The position numbers and the translations under genes were made by a program. Under the pieces are notes generated by a model. It saw only the letters and a list, made by a program, of their open reading frames with translations, did no database searches and had not been told where the DNA came from. Shown here one piece after another: positions 16,209-25,424 of a DNA stretch of 64,000 nt (within the stretch, counting starts at the first letter, position 1; each line of letters begins with the position of its first letter). The stretch is from Streptomyces sp. A012304 (GTDB lineage Bacteria > Actinomycetota > Actinomycetes > Streptomycetales > Streptomycetaceae), in contig NZ_BQUN01000096.1 in assembly GCF_026008495.1 (NCBI RefSeq), forward strand, positions 27,753 to 91,752, given 5' to 3'.

Positions 16209-17448
16209 ACGCGCCGATGTCCTGCCGCAGGCGCGCGAACGCCTCGTGGAAGCCGGGGAAGGTCTTGCGGACGCAGCCGGGGTCGTCGAAGGAGATCCCG
16301 GGGGCGCGCAGGCCGGTCACCGCGAAGGACATCACGACGCGATGGTCGCCGTACGTCTTGATCTCCGCGCCGGACGCCACCGGGCCGGGCTGGATCTCGA
16401 TCCAGTCCGGTCCCGTGGTCACCTCCACGCCCAGCCGCCGCAGGTTCTCCGCGCAGGCCTCCAGACGGTCGCACTCCTTGACGCGCGTGTTGGCCACGTC
16501 CTCGATGCGCACCGGCCCGGAGGCGAAAGGGGCGAGGGCGGCGAGGGTGGGCATGGTGTCGGAGATGTCCCGCATGTTCACGGTGAGGCCACGCAGTTCG
16601 CCGGTGCCGGACACGGTGGTGCGGTCCGCGCCGGTCTCCACCCGCGCGCCCATCCGCCGCAGGACGTCCACGAAGCCCAGGTCGCCCTGGAGCGCGCCCG
16701 CGCCGAGGCCGGGCACGGTGACCTCGGCGCCCGGCGTCACCGCGGCGGCCGCGAAGAAGTAGCTCGCCGTGGACGCGTCGGGCTCGATGGCGTAGGTGGT
16801 GGCCCGGTAGCCGCCCGGCGGGACGACGAAGACGTCGCCGTCACGGACGACCTCCACCCCGAACGCCCGCATCATCGCGAGGGTGATCTCCACGTACGGT
16901 GCCGACACCAGGTCGGTGACGGTGATGCGCAGGCCGGTGCGGGTCAGCGGGCCGAGCAGCAGCAGGGCGGTCAGGTACTGGGACGACTGGCCGGCGTCCA
17001 GCACCACGTCCCCGCCCTCCACCCCGGCCGCCCTGACGGTCAGCGGATGGTGGCCCTCCGCCTCCTCGTGCCGCAGGTCCACGCCGAGGTCGCGCAGGGC
17101 GCGGGTCAACGGCAGCAGGGGTCTGCGGCGCATCTGGGGCGAGGCGTCGAAGCGGTAGGTGCCGTGGCCGGCGGCGGCCAGGGTGGGCAGGAAGCGGGCG
17201 GTGGTGGCGCCGTCGCGGCAGTAGACGTCGGCCTCGGCGGCCGCGGGGCCCTGCGGGCGTCCGTCGACCTGCCAGGCGTCCGGCGTGCGTCCGACGCGGT
17301 AGCCGAGCCGGGTCAGGCCCTCGGCGAAGCCTTCGGTGTCGTCGGAGCGCAGGGGCCTCTGGAGGGTGGTGACTCCGTCGGCGGCGGCCGCCAGGAACAG
17401 GGCACGGGCGGTGATGGACTTGGAACCGGGTATGTCGACGAGGGCCAT
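16207..17448 (-). CDS. aroA: 3-phosphoshikimate 1-carboxyvinyltransferase (EPSP synthase), divergent second type
   Basis: This 413-aa enzyme of the shikimate pathway joins phosphoenolpyruvate and shikimate-3-phosphate. Key blocks are present: GSKSITARAL near residue 8 (K/S substrate contacts), CRDGATTARFL in place of the usual G-N-A-G-T-x-x-R, QSSQYLTALLL, the catalytic Asp in RDISDTMPTLA, KECDRLEA, and GDHRVVMSFAV near the end. The altered N-A-G-T block and the short N-terminus separate it from the housekeeping type. Streptomyces often have two such genes, and this resembles the accessory copy. No other shikimate gene adjoins it. The family call is secure; whether it is the essential copy is uncertain. 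Confidence 0.9.
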   Translation of the reverse strand: MALVDIPGSKSITARALFLAAAADGVTTLQRPLRSDDTEGFAEGLTRLGYRVGRTPDAWQVDGRPQGPAAAEADVYCRDGATTARFLPTLAAAGHGTYRFDASPQMRRRPLLPLTRALRDLGVDLRHEEAEGHHPLTVRAAGVEGGDVVLDAGQSSQYLTALLLLGPLTRTGLRITVTDLVSAPYVEITLAMMRAFGVEVVRDGDVFVVPPGGYRATTYAIEPDASTASYFFAAAAVTPGAEVTVPGLGAGALQGDLGFVDVLRRMGARVETGADRTTVSGTGELRGLTVNMRDISDTMPTLAALAPFASGPVRIEDVANTRVKECDRLEACAENLRRLGVEVTTGPDWIEIQPGPVASGAEIKTYGDHRVVMSFAVTGLRAPGISFDDPGCVRKTFPGFHEAFARLRQDIGA

Positions 17449-17797
17449 GCCCGTGATGATCCCGCGACACCATCACGCGGCGCCCGCCCGTCCACGGGGT
17501 GGACCGCCCGACCGGCACTCCGGGCACGCCCGCCGCCGTGTTCTCCAGGCGGGTCCGCCGGCGCACGGTCCAGAAACGGGAACCCGGGGCGGGGGTTGGT
17601 CGTCCAATGCGCGAGCTGTCGGATGAGTCTCCTCGGTGCGGTGTCGGCCCTCGCCGCTGGCTGCGATCGCTGACCACCCTCTCCGCCGCACCGCGGCCGG
17701 CAGTGTGCCGTCATCGGCGCGCCCCCTCCGATGCGCCGGTGGCGGCCCTCTCGCCGGGTACCGTGCAGGCTCCCCGACCGGCCCGGAAGGAGCGCAC
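17449..17797. other. divergent promoter region between aroA and GH3 gene
   Basis: This 349-base gap has no credible gene. Two inverted repeats close to the aroA start may be operators: GTGATG/CATCAC arms (17453-17476) and GTCCAC-GGG-GTGGAC (17490-17504). No clear -35/-10 pair or DasR-type site was recognised for either gene. Confidence 0.5.
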
Positions 17798-19582
17798 ATG
17801 CCCTCCAGACGTACCGTCCTCGCCGCCACCGCCGGCCTCACCGCGGCCCTCGCCCTCGACGGCACCGCCCACGCGGACGACCGCCGGCTGCGCGCCCTGA
17901 TCTCCCGGATGACCCTGGAGGAGAAGGTCGGCCAGGTCTTCGTCACCCGGGTCTTCGGCCACTCGGCCACCGCCCCCGACGAGGCCGACGCCGACGCCAA
18001 CCTCGAGGAGCTGGGCGTGCGCACGGCCGCCGAGCTGATCGCCCGTTACCGGGTCGGCGGTGTCATCTACTTCGCCTGGGCGCACAACACCCGCGACCCG
18101 CTCCGGATCTCGGAGCTGTCCAACGGCCTCCAGCGGGCCGCGCTCCAGCAGCCGGGGGGAGTGCCGCTGCTGATCTCCACCGACCAGGAGCACGGCGTCG
18201 TCGCCCGCGTCGGCGGTCCGGCCACGCTCTTCCCCGGCGCGATGGCGATCGGCGCCGGCGGCTCGCCCGGCGACGCCCGCACCCTCGGCCGGCTCGCGGG
18301 CCGCGAACTGCGCGCGCTGGGCATCCGCCAGAATTACGCCCCCGTCGCCGACGTGAACATCGACCCCGCCAACCCGGTCATCGGCGTTCGTTCCTTCGGC
18401 GCCGACCCGCAGGCGGTGGCGGCCCTGGCCGCCGCGGAGATCGGGGGCTACCGGTCTGCGGGGATCGCGACGACCGCCAAGCACTTCCCCGGCCACGGCG
18501 ACACGGCCGTCGACAGCCACACCGGCTTCCCCGTCATCACCCACACCCGCCAGGTGTGGGAGGAGCTGGACGCGGTGCCGTTCCGGGCGGCGATCGCGGC
18601 CGGCGTCGACTCGATCTTGACCGCGCACCTCCTGGTCCCGGCGCTCGACGACTCCGGCGATCCGGCCACGCTCTCCCGGCCCGTCCTCACCGGCCTGCTG
18701 CGCGAGCACCTCGGCTACGACGGGGTCGTGGTGACCGATGCCCTCGACATGGCGGGCGTGCGCACCAAGTACGGCGACGACCGCGTCCCCGTGCTCGCGC
18801 TGAAGGCGGGCGCCGACCAGCTCCTCAAGCCGCCGGACCTGGGCCTGGCGTGGAACGCCGTGCTGACGGCCGTACGGGAGGGGGAGCTGACGGAGGAGCG
18901 GCTGGAGGAGTCGGTGCTGCGGATCCTGCGGCTGAAGGACCGGCTCGGCCTGTTCGCCGACCCGTACGTCAGCCCGGCCGCCGTCGAGCGGACCGTCGGT
19001 GTCCCCGCGCATCTCGCGGCGGCCGACCGGATCGCCGAGCGGACGACGACGCTGCTGGTGAACGAGGGCGGTCTGCTGCCGCTCTCCCCCCGTGAGCGGC
19101 CGAGGCTGCTGGTGGTGGGCGCCGACCCGGCGTCGCCCTCCGGCACCACCGGCCCGCCCACGACGGTCCTCGCCGCGGCCCTCGGCGACCTCGGCTTCAC
19201 GGCCACCGCCCTGTCCACCGGCACCAGCCCGGCGCCCGAGGCGATCGCCGGGGCGGTGACGGCGGCGGCCGAGGCCGACGCGGTGATCGTGACGACGTAC
19301 GAGGTCACCGCCGGCAGCCCGCAGCGGACGCTGGTGGAGCGCCTGTCGGCGACCGGCCGCCCGGTGGTGGCGGTGGCCGTCCGCAACCCGTACGACGTCG
19401 CTCATCTGCCGTCGGCCCGGGCCTGCCTGGCGGCCTACTCCTGGACCGACGTCGAACTGCGCGCCGCGGCCCGGGTGATCGCCGGCACGGTCACGCCGCG
19501 CGGCAGGCTCCCGGTGCCGGTACGGCACGCGGCCGACCCGGCACAACTGCTGTACCCGATCGGCCACGGCCTGACGTACTAA
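17798..19582 (+). CDS. secreted GH3 beta-N-acetylhexosaminidase-like enzyme
   Basis: This 594-aa glycoside hydrolase family 3 protein has an N-terminal Tat/Sec-like signal (SRRTVLAATAGLTAALA, cleavage after AHA). The NagZ-type His/Asp motif KHFPGHGDTAVDSH starts at residue 228, and the nucleophile Asp314 is in VVTDALDM. The KH(F)GHG-DxxxDSH loop defines N-acetylglucosaminidases of GH3, and a C-terminal sandwich domain follows (about 400-594). ATG 17798 follows GGAAGGA. It would release GlcNAc from peptidoglycan or chitin fragments outside the cell. It faces the S28-type peptidase gene. Confidence 0.9.
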   Translation: MPSRRTVLAATAGLTAALALDGTAHADDRRLRALISRMTLEEKVGQVFVTRVFGHSATAPDEADADANLEELGVRTAAELIARYRVGGVIYFAWAHNTRDPLRISELSNGLQRAALQQPGGVPLLISTDQEHGVVARVGGPATLFPGAMAIGAGGSPGDARTLGRLAGRELRALGIRQNYAPVADVNIDPANPVIGVRSFGADPQAVAALAAAEIGGYRSAGIATTAKHFPGHGDTAVDSHTGFPVITHTRQVWEELDAVPFRAAIAAGVDSILTAHLLVPALDDSGDPATLSRPVLTGLLREHLGYDGVVVTDALDMAGVRTKYGDDRVPVLALKAGADQLLKPPDLGLAWNAVLTAVREGELTEERLEESVLRILRLKDRLGLFADPYVSPAAVERTVGVPAHLAAADRIAERTTTLLVNEGGLLPLSPRERPRLLVVGADPASPSGTTGPPTTVLAAALGDLGFTATALSTGTSPAPEAIAGAVTAAAEADAVIVTTYEVTAGSPQRTLVERLSATGRPVVAVAVRNPYDVAHLPSARACLAAYSWTDVELRAAARVIAGTVTPRGRLPVPVRHAADPAQLLYPIGHGLTY

Positions 19583-19613
19583 GCGCCGGTCGCGGACCGG
19601 TGGCGGTGCGCGG

Positions 19614-21026
19614 TCACGGCCGCAGGGTGGGCTCGCGTTCGATGTCGCGGACGTCCAGCTTCGCGTCGAACTTCGCCAGCGGCTTCGCCCGGTCGACGGC
19701 GGCGGGTGCGACGCCCGCCCAGTCCAGGATCCGTGCCGTGGCCAGGGCCTTGTCGTCGGCGACCAGGCCGGCGACGTTGGCGCCGTGGTTCATGCCGGGC
19801 GCGGTGAGCACGTACGAGTCCTTCGCGCCCTTGCCGAGGTGGAAGGGCTCCGCGCCCCACGGGTCGTTCTGGCCGTAGACGAAGAGCATCCGGCGGGCGT
19901 TGTGACGGACCCAGGTGTCGATGTCGCGCATCGCCCACGGCTGGAACTTCATCGGGATGTCGCGGGGGACGAAGTTGCGCGGGGGCTGGTAGCCGTAGCG
20001 GATGTACTTCTTCTCGATGTGCGGGAAGTGGATGGTGGGGGCGCCCAGTTGGGTGCCCGCCTGGTAGTAGTACGGCGTGTACGGCGACAGGCCCTGGTCC
20101 GCGTAGAACGAGAAGCCCGAGATGGTGTCGACGGAGTTCCAGATCTCGTCGTCGGTGGCGTTCGGCGCGTCGGCCGGGACCGAGTCGCAGTCCGAGAGCC
20201 TGCTGTACTGCCAGAAGCCCCACACGTAGTCCAGGACGACGGCCTCGTAGGCGCGGTCCAGGCCGCCGACGGTGTCGAAGGTGAGGCCCTCCGCCGCCGC
20301 GTACTCCGCGTACTTCTTCTCCAGCGGCTCTCGGCGCACCAGCGCCTCGCGCTGCACGGCGTTCAGCCGGTCGCGGCACTCCTTGGTGCCGACGGTCGCG
20401 AAGAAGCGGTCGTAGGCGGAGTCCTCGTGGTTGACGACGTCGTTGGGGGCGACGTACGCGACGACGCCGTCCATGTCCCTGGGGTAGAAGCGCTCGTAGT
20501 AGGTGGCGGTCATGCCGCCCTTGGAGCCGCCCGTGGAGATCCAGTTCTTCGGGTAGACCGTCTTCAGGGCCTCGAAGATGCGGTGCTGGTCGCTGGCCGC
20601 CTGCCAGATGTCCAGCTTGGACCAGTCGGCCGGGTCGGGGCGGGACGGCGTGAAGAAGCGGTACTCCATGGAGACCTGGTTGCCGTCGACGATCTGGGTC
20701 GGCTCGCGGCGGCCGGGGGTGGTGGAGACGTTGTAGCCGCTGGTGTAGAAGACCGTCGGGCGGCTGACGTCCTTGTGCAGCACGGTGATCCGCTGCTGGA
20801 ACGTGCCCTTGGCGGGGTGCCGGTGGTCGACCGGTTGCGTGTAGTTCAGGACGAAGAAGCGGTAGCCGGGGTACGGCTTCTCCTGGACCAGGCTCATGCC
20901 CGGTACGGAGAGCAGCCGGTCTTTGATGTCCGTGGCCTCCGGCTCGGCCGCGGTCGCGGCCCCCGCCGTGCTCAACGTGCCTATGAGCACGGTGAGCGCC
21001 AGCAGCCATCTGAGCGCCTTGCGCAT
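19614..21026 (-). CDS. secreted serine peptidase of the S28/S37 (PS-10) type
   Basis: This 470-aa exported peptidase has a Sec signal (RKALRWLLALTVLIGTL, cleavage near ATAA). It has the alpha/beta-hydrolase triad: Ser in GGSKGGMTATYY, Asp in VYGQNDPWGAE and His in APGMNHGANV. The N-terminal block YRFFVLNYTQPVDHRHP and the block FYTSGYNVS are hallmarks of the Streptomyces PS-10 family, which are tripeptidyl or prolyl-type aminopeptidases. ATG 21026 is downstream of GGGAAGGG. The enzyme would trim peptides in the medium, probably feeding growth together with other secreted hydrolases in this stretch. Confidence 0.9.
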   Translation of the reverse strand: MRKALRWLLALTVLIGTLSTAGAATAAEPEATDIKDRLLSVPGMSLVQEKPYPGYRFFVLNYTQPVDHRHPAKGTFQQRITVLHKDVSRPTVFYTSGYNVSTTPGRREPTQIVDGNQVSMEYRFFTPSRPDPADWSKLDIWQAASDQHRIFEALKTVYPKNWISTGGSKGGMTATYYERFYPRDMDGVVAYVAPNDVVNHEDSAYDRFFATVGTKECRDRLNAVQREALVRREPLEKKYAEYAAAEGLTFDTVGGLDRAYEAVVLDYVWGFWQYSRLSDCDSVPADAPNATDDEIWNSVDTISGFSFYADQGLSPYTPYYYQAGTQLGAPTIHFPHIEKKYIRYGYQPPRNFVPRDIPMKFQPWAMRDIDTWVRHNARRMLFVYGQNDPWGAEPFHLGKGAKDSYVLTAPGMNHGANVAGLVADDKALATARILDWAGVAPAAVDRAKPLAKFDAKLDVRDIEREPTLRP

Positions 21027-21118
21027 GCGCGTGCACCCTTCCCTGTGAGACAGATGTGCGCCGGAAGCTATCGGAGCAACACCTGTCACACCAGAGGGCG
21101 TTGGCGAATGTCAGTGGG

Positions 21119-21517
21119 TCAGAAGTGGATCCAGCCGGAGGCGTACGAGCCGGTCCCGACCGATCCGGTCACCCGCACCGGGCGATTTCCGGCGTACACG
21201 CTCACCGGGTCCGAAGTGCGGGTGTGGCTCCGCGACTTCTTCACGGCGACATGGCCGCGCGCCTGCACACTGACCGAGATCCGCCTCTTGGTGCCGGGGT
21301 ACTTCTGGTAGGTGATGGCGCAGATCCGGCCACCGCCCTTGTAGACGTGCACGGAGCCGGTGGCGAACGGCAGGGTCCGCACCTTCCGGCCCGTGCAGGA
21401 CGCGGGCGCGGCCTGGGCGGTGCCCGGCGCGGCGAGCGCGAGCACCCCGGACGCGGTCAGCACGGCCAGCACCACCGCCAGCCGTCGGCGTATGTCCCCC
21501 CGCGCACCACTGCCCAC
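21119..21517 (-). CDS. small secreted protein of unknown function
   Basis: This 132-aa protein has a signal peptide (RRRLAVVLAVLTASGVLALA, cleavage after AQA) and a small basic mature domain of about 90 residues. GTG 21517 is chosen because GGGGAC precedes it by 3 bases and the signal peptide then begins correctly. The mature part has two cysteines (in ASCTGRK and GRICAITYQ) that could form a disulfide, and it is rich in beta-type residues (VSVQARGHVAVKKS). No family is recognised. It stands 93 bases upstream of the peptidase gene on the same strand. Confidence 0.7.
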   Translation of the reverse strand: MGSGARGDIRRRLAVVLAVLTASGVLALAAPGTAQAAPASCTGRKVRTLPFATGSVHVYKGGGRICAITYQKYPGTKRRISVSVQARGHVAVKKSRSHTRTSDPVSVYAGNRPVRVTGSVGTGSYASGWIHF

Positions 21518-21602
21518 GGTCCCCGTCCCCTCCCGCGTATGACGTACCGAACCCCGTACAGATGTACGGACGCACGTCATATGCCGGACGGTTGCACGGG
21601 CG

Positions 21603-24600
21603 TCACCAGGACGCGCCGACCGGCTCCTCCGGCTCGGCCTCCCCGACGAACGTCCGCCACAGGCGCGCGTAGTGCCCGCCGCGGGCGAGCAGTTCGTCGT
21701 GCGTGCCGTCCTCCGCGACCCGGCCGTGGTCCATGACGACGACCCGGTCGGCGCGGGCCGCCGTCGTCAGGCGGTGGGCGACGACCAGTGTCGTACGGCG
21801 GCCCGCCAGACGGTCGGTGGCCTGGTTGACCTGGGCCTCGGTGGCCAGGTCCAGCGCGGCGGTGGCCTCGTCGAGGAGGAGGATGTCGGGGTCGACCAGC
21901 TCGGCGCGGGCCAGGGCGATCAGCTGGCGCTGGCCGGCGGAGAGGTTGCGGCCGCGTTCGGCGACCTCGTGGAGGTAGCCGCCGTCGAGCGTCGCGATCA
22001 TCTCGTGGGCGCCCACCGCCCGCGCCGCCGCCTCCACCTCGGCGTCGGTGGCGTCGGGACGGCCGTAGGCGATGGCGTCACGGACGGTGCCGGGGAAGAG
22101 GTACGCCTCCTGGGGGACGACCCCGAGCCGGTGGCGGTACGCCGTGAGGTCGAGGGAGCGCAGGTCGGTTCCGTCGACCAGCACCCGGCCGCGGGTGGGG
22201 TCGTAGAACCGGGCGACCAGCTTGACCAGCGTCGACTTGCCCGCGCCGGTCTCGCCGACGAAGGCGACGGTCTGGCCGGCGGGGATGCGCAGGTCGATGC
22301 CGCCGAGCGCCTCCTCCTCGTCGGTGTACGCGAAGCGCACGTCCTCGAAGGTGATCTCGCCGCGCAGGGAGGGGACCTCCCGCGGCTCGTCGGCGGACTC
22401 GGTGGACGTCGGCTCGCGCAGCAGCTCCTGGATGCGGCCCAGCGAGACCGTGGCCTGCTGGTAGCCGTCGAAGACCTGGGAGAGCTGCTGGACGGGCGCG
22501 AAGAACAGGTCGATGTAGAGCAGGTACGCGACGAGCGCGCCGGTCGTGAGCGTCGCGTCGTCCACCCGGCCGGCGCCCGCGATCAGCACGGCCGCCGCGG
22601 CCGCCGACGACAGGAACTGCACGAACGGGAAGTAGACCGAGATCAGCCACTGGCCCCGGATCCGCGCCCGGCGGTAGCTGTCGCTGCGCTGCGCGAACCG
22701 CGCCCCGCCGTCCCGCTCGCGGCGGAAGGCCTGCACGATCCGCAGCCCGGCCACCGACTCCTGGAGGTCGGCGTTGACCACGGCCACCCGCTCCCGGGCG
22801 AGCTCGTAGGCCTTGACGCTCGCGCGGCGGAAGAAGTAGGTGGCGATGATCAGCGGGGGCAGGGTGGCGAAGACGACGAGGGCGAGCTGCACGTCGATCA
22901 CCAGCAGGGCGACCATGATGCCGAAGAAGGTGACGACCGAGACGAACGCCGTGACCAGGCCGGTCTGGAGGAACGTGGACAGCGCGTCGACGTCCGTGGT
23001 CATCCGGGTCATGATCCGGCCGGTCAGCTCGCGCTCGTAGTAGTCGAGGCCGAGCCGCTGGAGCTGGGCGAAGATCTTCAGGCGCAGGGAGTACAGGACG
23101 CGTTCGCCGGTTCGGCCGGTCATCCGCATCTCGCCGGTCTGCGCGGCCCACTGCACGAGCACCGCCAGCAGGGCCAGCAGCGAGGCCGCCCACACGGCGC
23201 CCAGCGCCGCCCGGGTGACGCCCTCGTCGATGCCGTGCCGGATCATCACCGGCAGCAGCAGTCCCATGCCGGCGTCGACGGCGACCAGGCCGAGGCTGAT
23301 CAGCAGGGGCGTCCCGAAGCCGCGCAGCAGCCGGCGCAGGCCGTAGGAGTCCTCGGGGGTGACCGCGCGGGCCTCGTCGATGTCGGGGGTGTCGGTCGCG
23401 GGCGGCAGCGCCTCCACCTGGGCGAGGAGTTCCGGGGTGGCGGGCGTGCCGGCCAGGGCGGTGTCCTTGGGGTCCTTGGGCTCGCGGTCGCCGGTCCACA
23501 GCCGGGGCGTCACCCCGCGCTCGGCGTCGAACTCGGCGTCCAGTTCGTCCCGTACGGAGGTGTCCTCGACGGGGGAGGTCCGCTGGGCGTGGCCCGGGGA
23601 GACGCCGCCCAGTTCGTCCGGGTCGGTGAGCAGGCGCCGGTACAGCGGGGACCGCCGCTGGAGCTCCTCGTGGGTGCCGAGGTCGGCGAGCCGGCCGCCG
23701 TCGAGGACGGCGATGCGGTCGGCGAGGTTGAGGGTGGAGCGGCGGTGCGCGATCAGGAGGGTCGTGCGGCCCTCCATGACGTGTCTGAGGGCCTCGTGGA
23801 TCTCGTGTTCCACGCGGGCGTCGACGGCCGAGGTCGCGTCGTCGAGGACGAGCAGGCGCGGGTCGGTGAGGATGGCGCGGGCGAGGGCGACGCGCTGGCG
23901 CTGGCCGCCGGAGAGGGTCAGGCCCTGCTCGCCGACCTTGGTGGCGTAGCCCTGGGGCAGTTCGGCGATGAAGCGGTCGGCCTGGGCGGCGCGGGCGGCG
24001 GCCTGGATCTCCTCGTCGGTGGCGTCCGGGCGGCCGTAGGCGATGTTGGCGCGGACGGTGTCGGAGAAGAGGAAGGAGTCCTCGGGGACCAGTCCGATCG
24101 CGGCCCGCAGGGAGTCCGTGGTCAGCTCGCGGACGTCGTGGCCGCCGACGAGGACCGCGCCGCGCGTCACGTCGTAGAAGCGGGGCAGCAGCAGGGAGAC
24201 GGTCGACTTGCCGGACCCGGAGGAGCCGACGACGGCGAGGGTCTCGCCCGGGCGGATCTCGAAGCTCAGCCCGTCGAGCACCGGCCGGCCGTCCTCGTAG
24301 GCGAAGGTGACGTCGTCGAACTCGACCGTGGCGGGCGCGTCAGCGGGCAGTTCCTTGGTGCCGTCCTTCAGGGTCGGCTCGGTGTCGATCAGCTCCAGGA
24401 CGCGTTCGGTGCCCGCGCGGGCCTGCTGGCCGACGGTGAGGACCATGGCGAGCATGCGGACCGGACCGACGAGCTGCGCGAGGTAGGTGGAGAAGGCGAC
24501 GAAGGTGCCGAGGGTGATGTGGCCGCGTACGGCGAGCCAGCCGCCGAGGGCGAGCATCGCGACCTGGCCGAGTGCGGGCACGGCCTGGAGGGCCGGGGTG

Positions 24601-25331
24601 TACCTGGCGTTCAGCCGGATCGTGCGCAGCCGCCCCGCGAAGAGCCTGCGGCCGACCTCCCGCAGCTTGCCGGTCTCCTGCTCCTCCTGCCCGAAGCCCT
24701 TCACCACGCGGACGCCGCTGACGGCGCCGTCGACGACACCCGCGACGGCCGCCGCCTGGGCCTGCGCGTACCAGGTGGCCGGGTGCAGCCGGGTGCGGCT
24801 GTGCTTGGCGATCCACCACAGGGCGGGCGCCACGGCCAGCGCGACCAGGGTGAGCGGCGGCGACAGCCACGCCATGACCACCAGGGAGATCAGGAAGAGC
24901 AGGATGTTCCCGATGGTCATCGGGAGCATGAAGAGCAGGCCCTGGATGAGCTGGAGGTCGCTGGTGGCGCGGCCGACGACCTGGCCGGTGGACAGCTCGT
25001 CCTGGCGGCGGCCGTCCAGCCGGGTGAGCGTGCCGTACATCTCGGTGCGCAGGTCGTGCTGGACGTCGAGGGCGAGGCGGCCGCCGTAGTAGCGGCGGAC
25101 GTAGGTGAAGGCGTAGACGAGGAGGGCGGCGACGATCAGGGCGCCCGCCCAGGGGGCCATGGCGCGGCTGTGGTCGCCGATGACGTCGTCGATGATCACC
25201 TTGGTGATCAGCGGGACGACCGCCATGACGGCCATGCCGGCGAGGGAGGAGCCGAGGGCGAGGACGACGTCCCCGGGATGACGCCAGGCGTAGCCGGCGA
25301 GTCGTCGTGCCCATCCCCGTTGCGGTCCCAC
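21603..25331 (-). CDS. fused ABC exporter with two TMD-NBD halves (heterodimer-like)
   Basis: This 1242-aa protein carries two full half-transporters in one chain, joined by an acidic linker (about 580-660). NBD1 has Walker A GSSGSGKS, signature LSGGQ and Walker B LLVLDDATSAVD, so the catalytic glutamate is Asp. NBD2 has GETGAGKS, the variant signature LSAGQ and an intact LLLDEATAALD. This asymmetry, with one degenerate and one active ATP site, is that of heterodimeric exporters such as TM287/288. Each half begins with about six membrane helices. GTG 25331 is preferred because GGAGG lies 8 bases upstream; an ATG at 25400 also opens the frame but has its GGAGG only one base away. The substrate is unknown. 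Confidence 0.92.
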   Translation of the reverse strand: MGPQRGWARRLAGYAWRHPGDVVLALGSSLAGMAVMAVVPLITKVIIDDVIGDHSRAMAPWAGALIVAALLVYAFTYVRRYYGGRLALDVQHDLRTEMYGTLTRLDGRRQDELSTGQVVGRATSDLQLIQGLLFMLPMTIGNILLFLISLVVMAWLSPPLTLVALAVAPALWWIAKHSRTRLHPATWYAQAQAAAVAGVVDGAVSGVRVVKGFGQEEQETGKLREVGRRLFAGRLRTIRLNARYTPALQAVPALGQVAMLALGGWLAVRGHITLGTFVAFSTYLAQLVGPVRMLAMVLTVGQQARAGTERVLELIDTEPTLKDGTKELPADAPATVEFDDVTFAYEDGRPVLDGLSFEIRPGETLAVVGSSGSGKSTVSLLLPRFYDVTRGAVLVGGHDVRELTTDSLRAAIGLVPEDSFLFSDTVRANIAYGRPDATDEEIQAAARAAQADRFIAELPQGYATKVGEQGLTLSGGQRQRVALARAILTDPRLLVLDDATSAVDARVEHEIHEALRHVMEGRTTLLIAHRRSTLNLADRIAVLDGGRLADLGTHEELQRRSPLYRRLLTDPDELGGVSPGHAQRTSPVEDTSVRDELDAEFDAERGVTPRLWTGDREPKDPKDTALAGTPATPELLAQVEALPPATDTPDIDEARAVTPEDSYGLRRLLRGFGTPLLISLGLVAVDAGMGLLLPVMIRHGIDEGVTRAALGAVWAASLLALLAVLVQWAAQTGEMRMTGRTGERVLYSLRLKIFAQLQRLGLDYYERELTGRIMTRMTTDVDALSTFLQTGLVTAFVSVVTFFGIMVALLVIDVQLALVVFATLPPLIIATYFFRRASVKAYELARERVAVVNADLQESVAGLRIVQAFRRERDGGARFAQRSDSYRRARIRGQWLISVYFPFVQFLSSAAAAAVLIAGAGRVDDATLTTGALVAYLLYIDLFFAPVQQLSQVFDGYQQATVSLGRIQELLREPTSTESADEPREVPSLRGEITFEDVRFAYTDEEEALGGIDLRIPAGQTVAFVGETGAGKSTLVKLVARFYDPTRGRVLVDGTDLRSLDLTAYRHRLGVVPQEAYLFPGTVRDAIAYGRPDATDAEVEAAARAVGAHEMIATLDGGYLHEVAERGRNLSAGQRQLIALARAELVDPDILLLDEATAALDLATEAQVNQATDRLAGRRTTLVVAHRLTTAARADRVVVMDHGRVAEDGTHDELLARGGHYARLWRTFVGEAEPEEPVGASW

Positions 25332-25424
25332 GCGGGTGCCCTCCGTTTTTTCCGTCCCGATCTTCCGGAAGGCACCAACGCGGATTGAAGCGGATTTCAT
25401 CCCTCCGCAACAATGGGTGAACGG

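Noticed and set aside
17449..17797. DasR site for the GH3 hexosaminidase gene
   Set aside because: No ACTGGTCTAGACCACT-like palindrome was seen, nor before glmS.
21672..25388. Very long open frame on the plus strand across the ABC exporter
   Set aside because: It is antisense to a clearly coding gene; its composition is the mirror of GC-rich codon use and no domain is recognisable.
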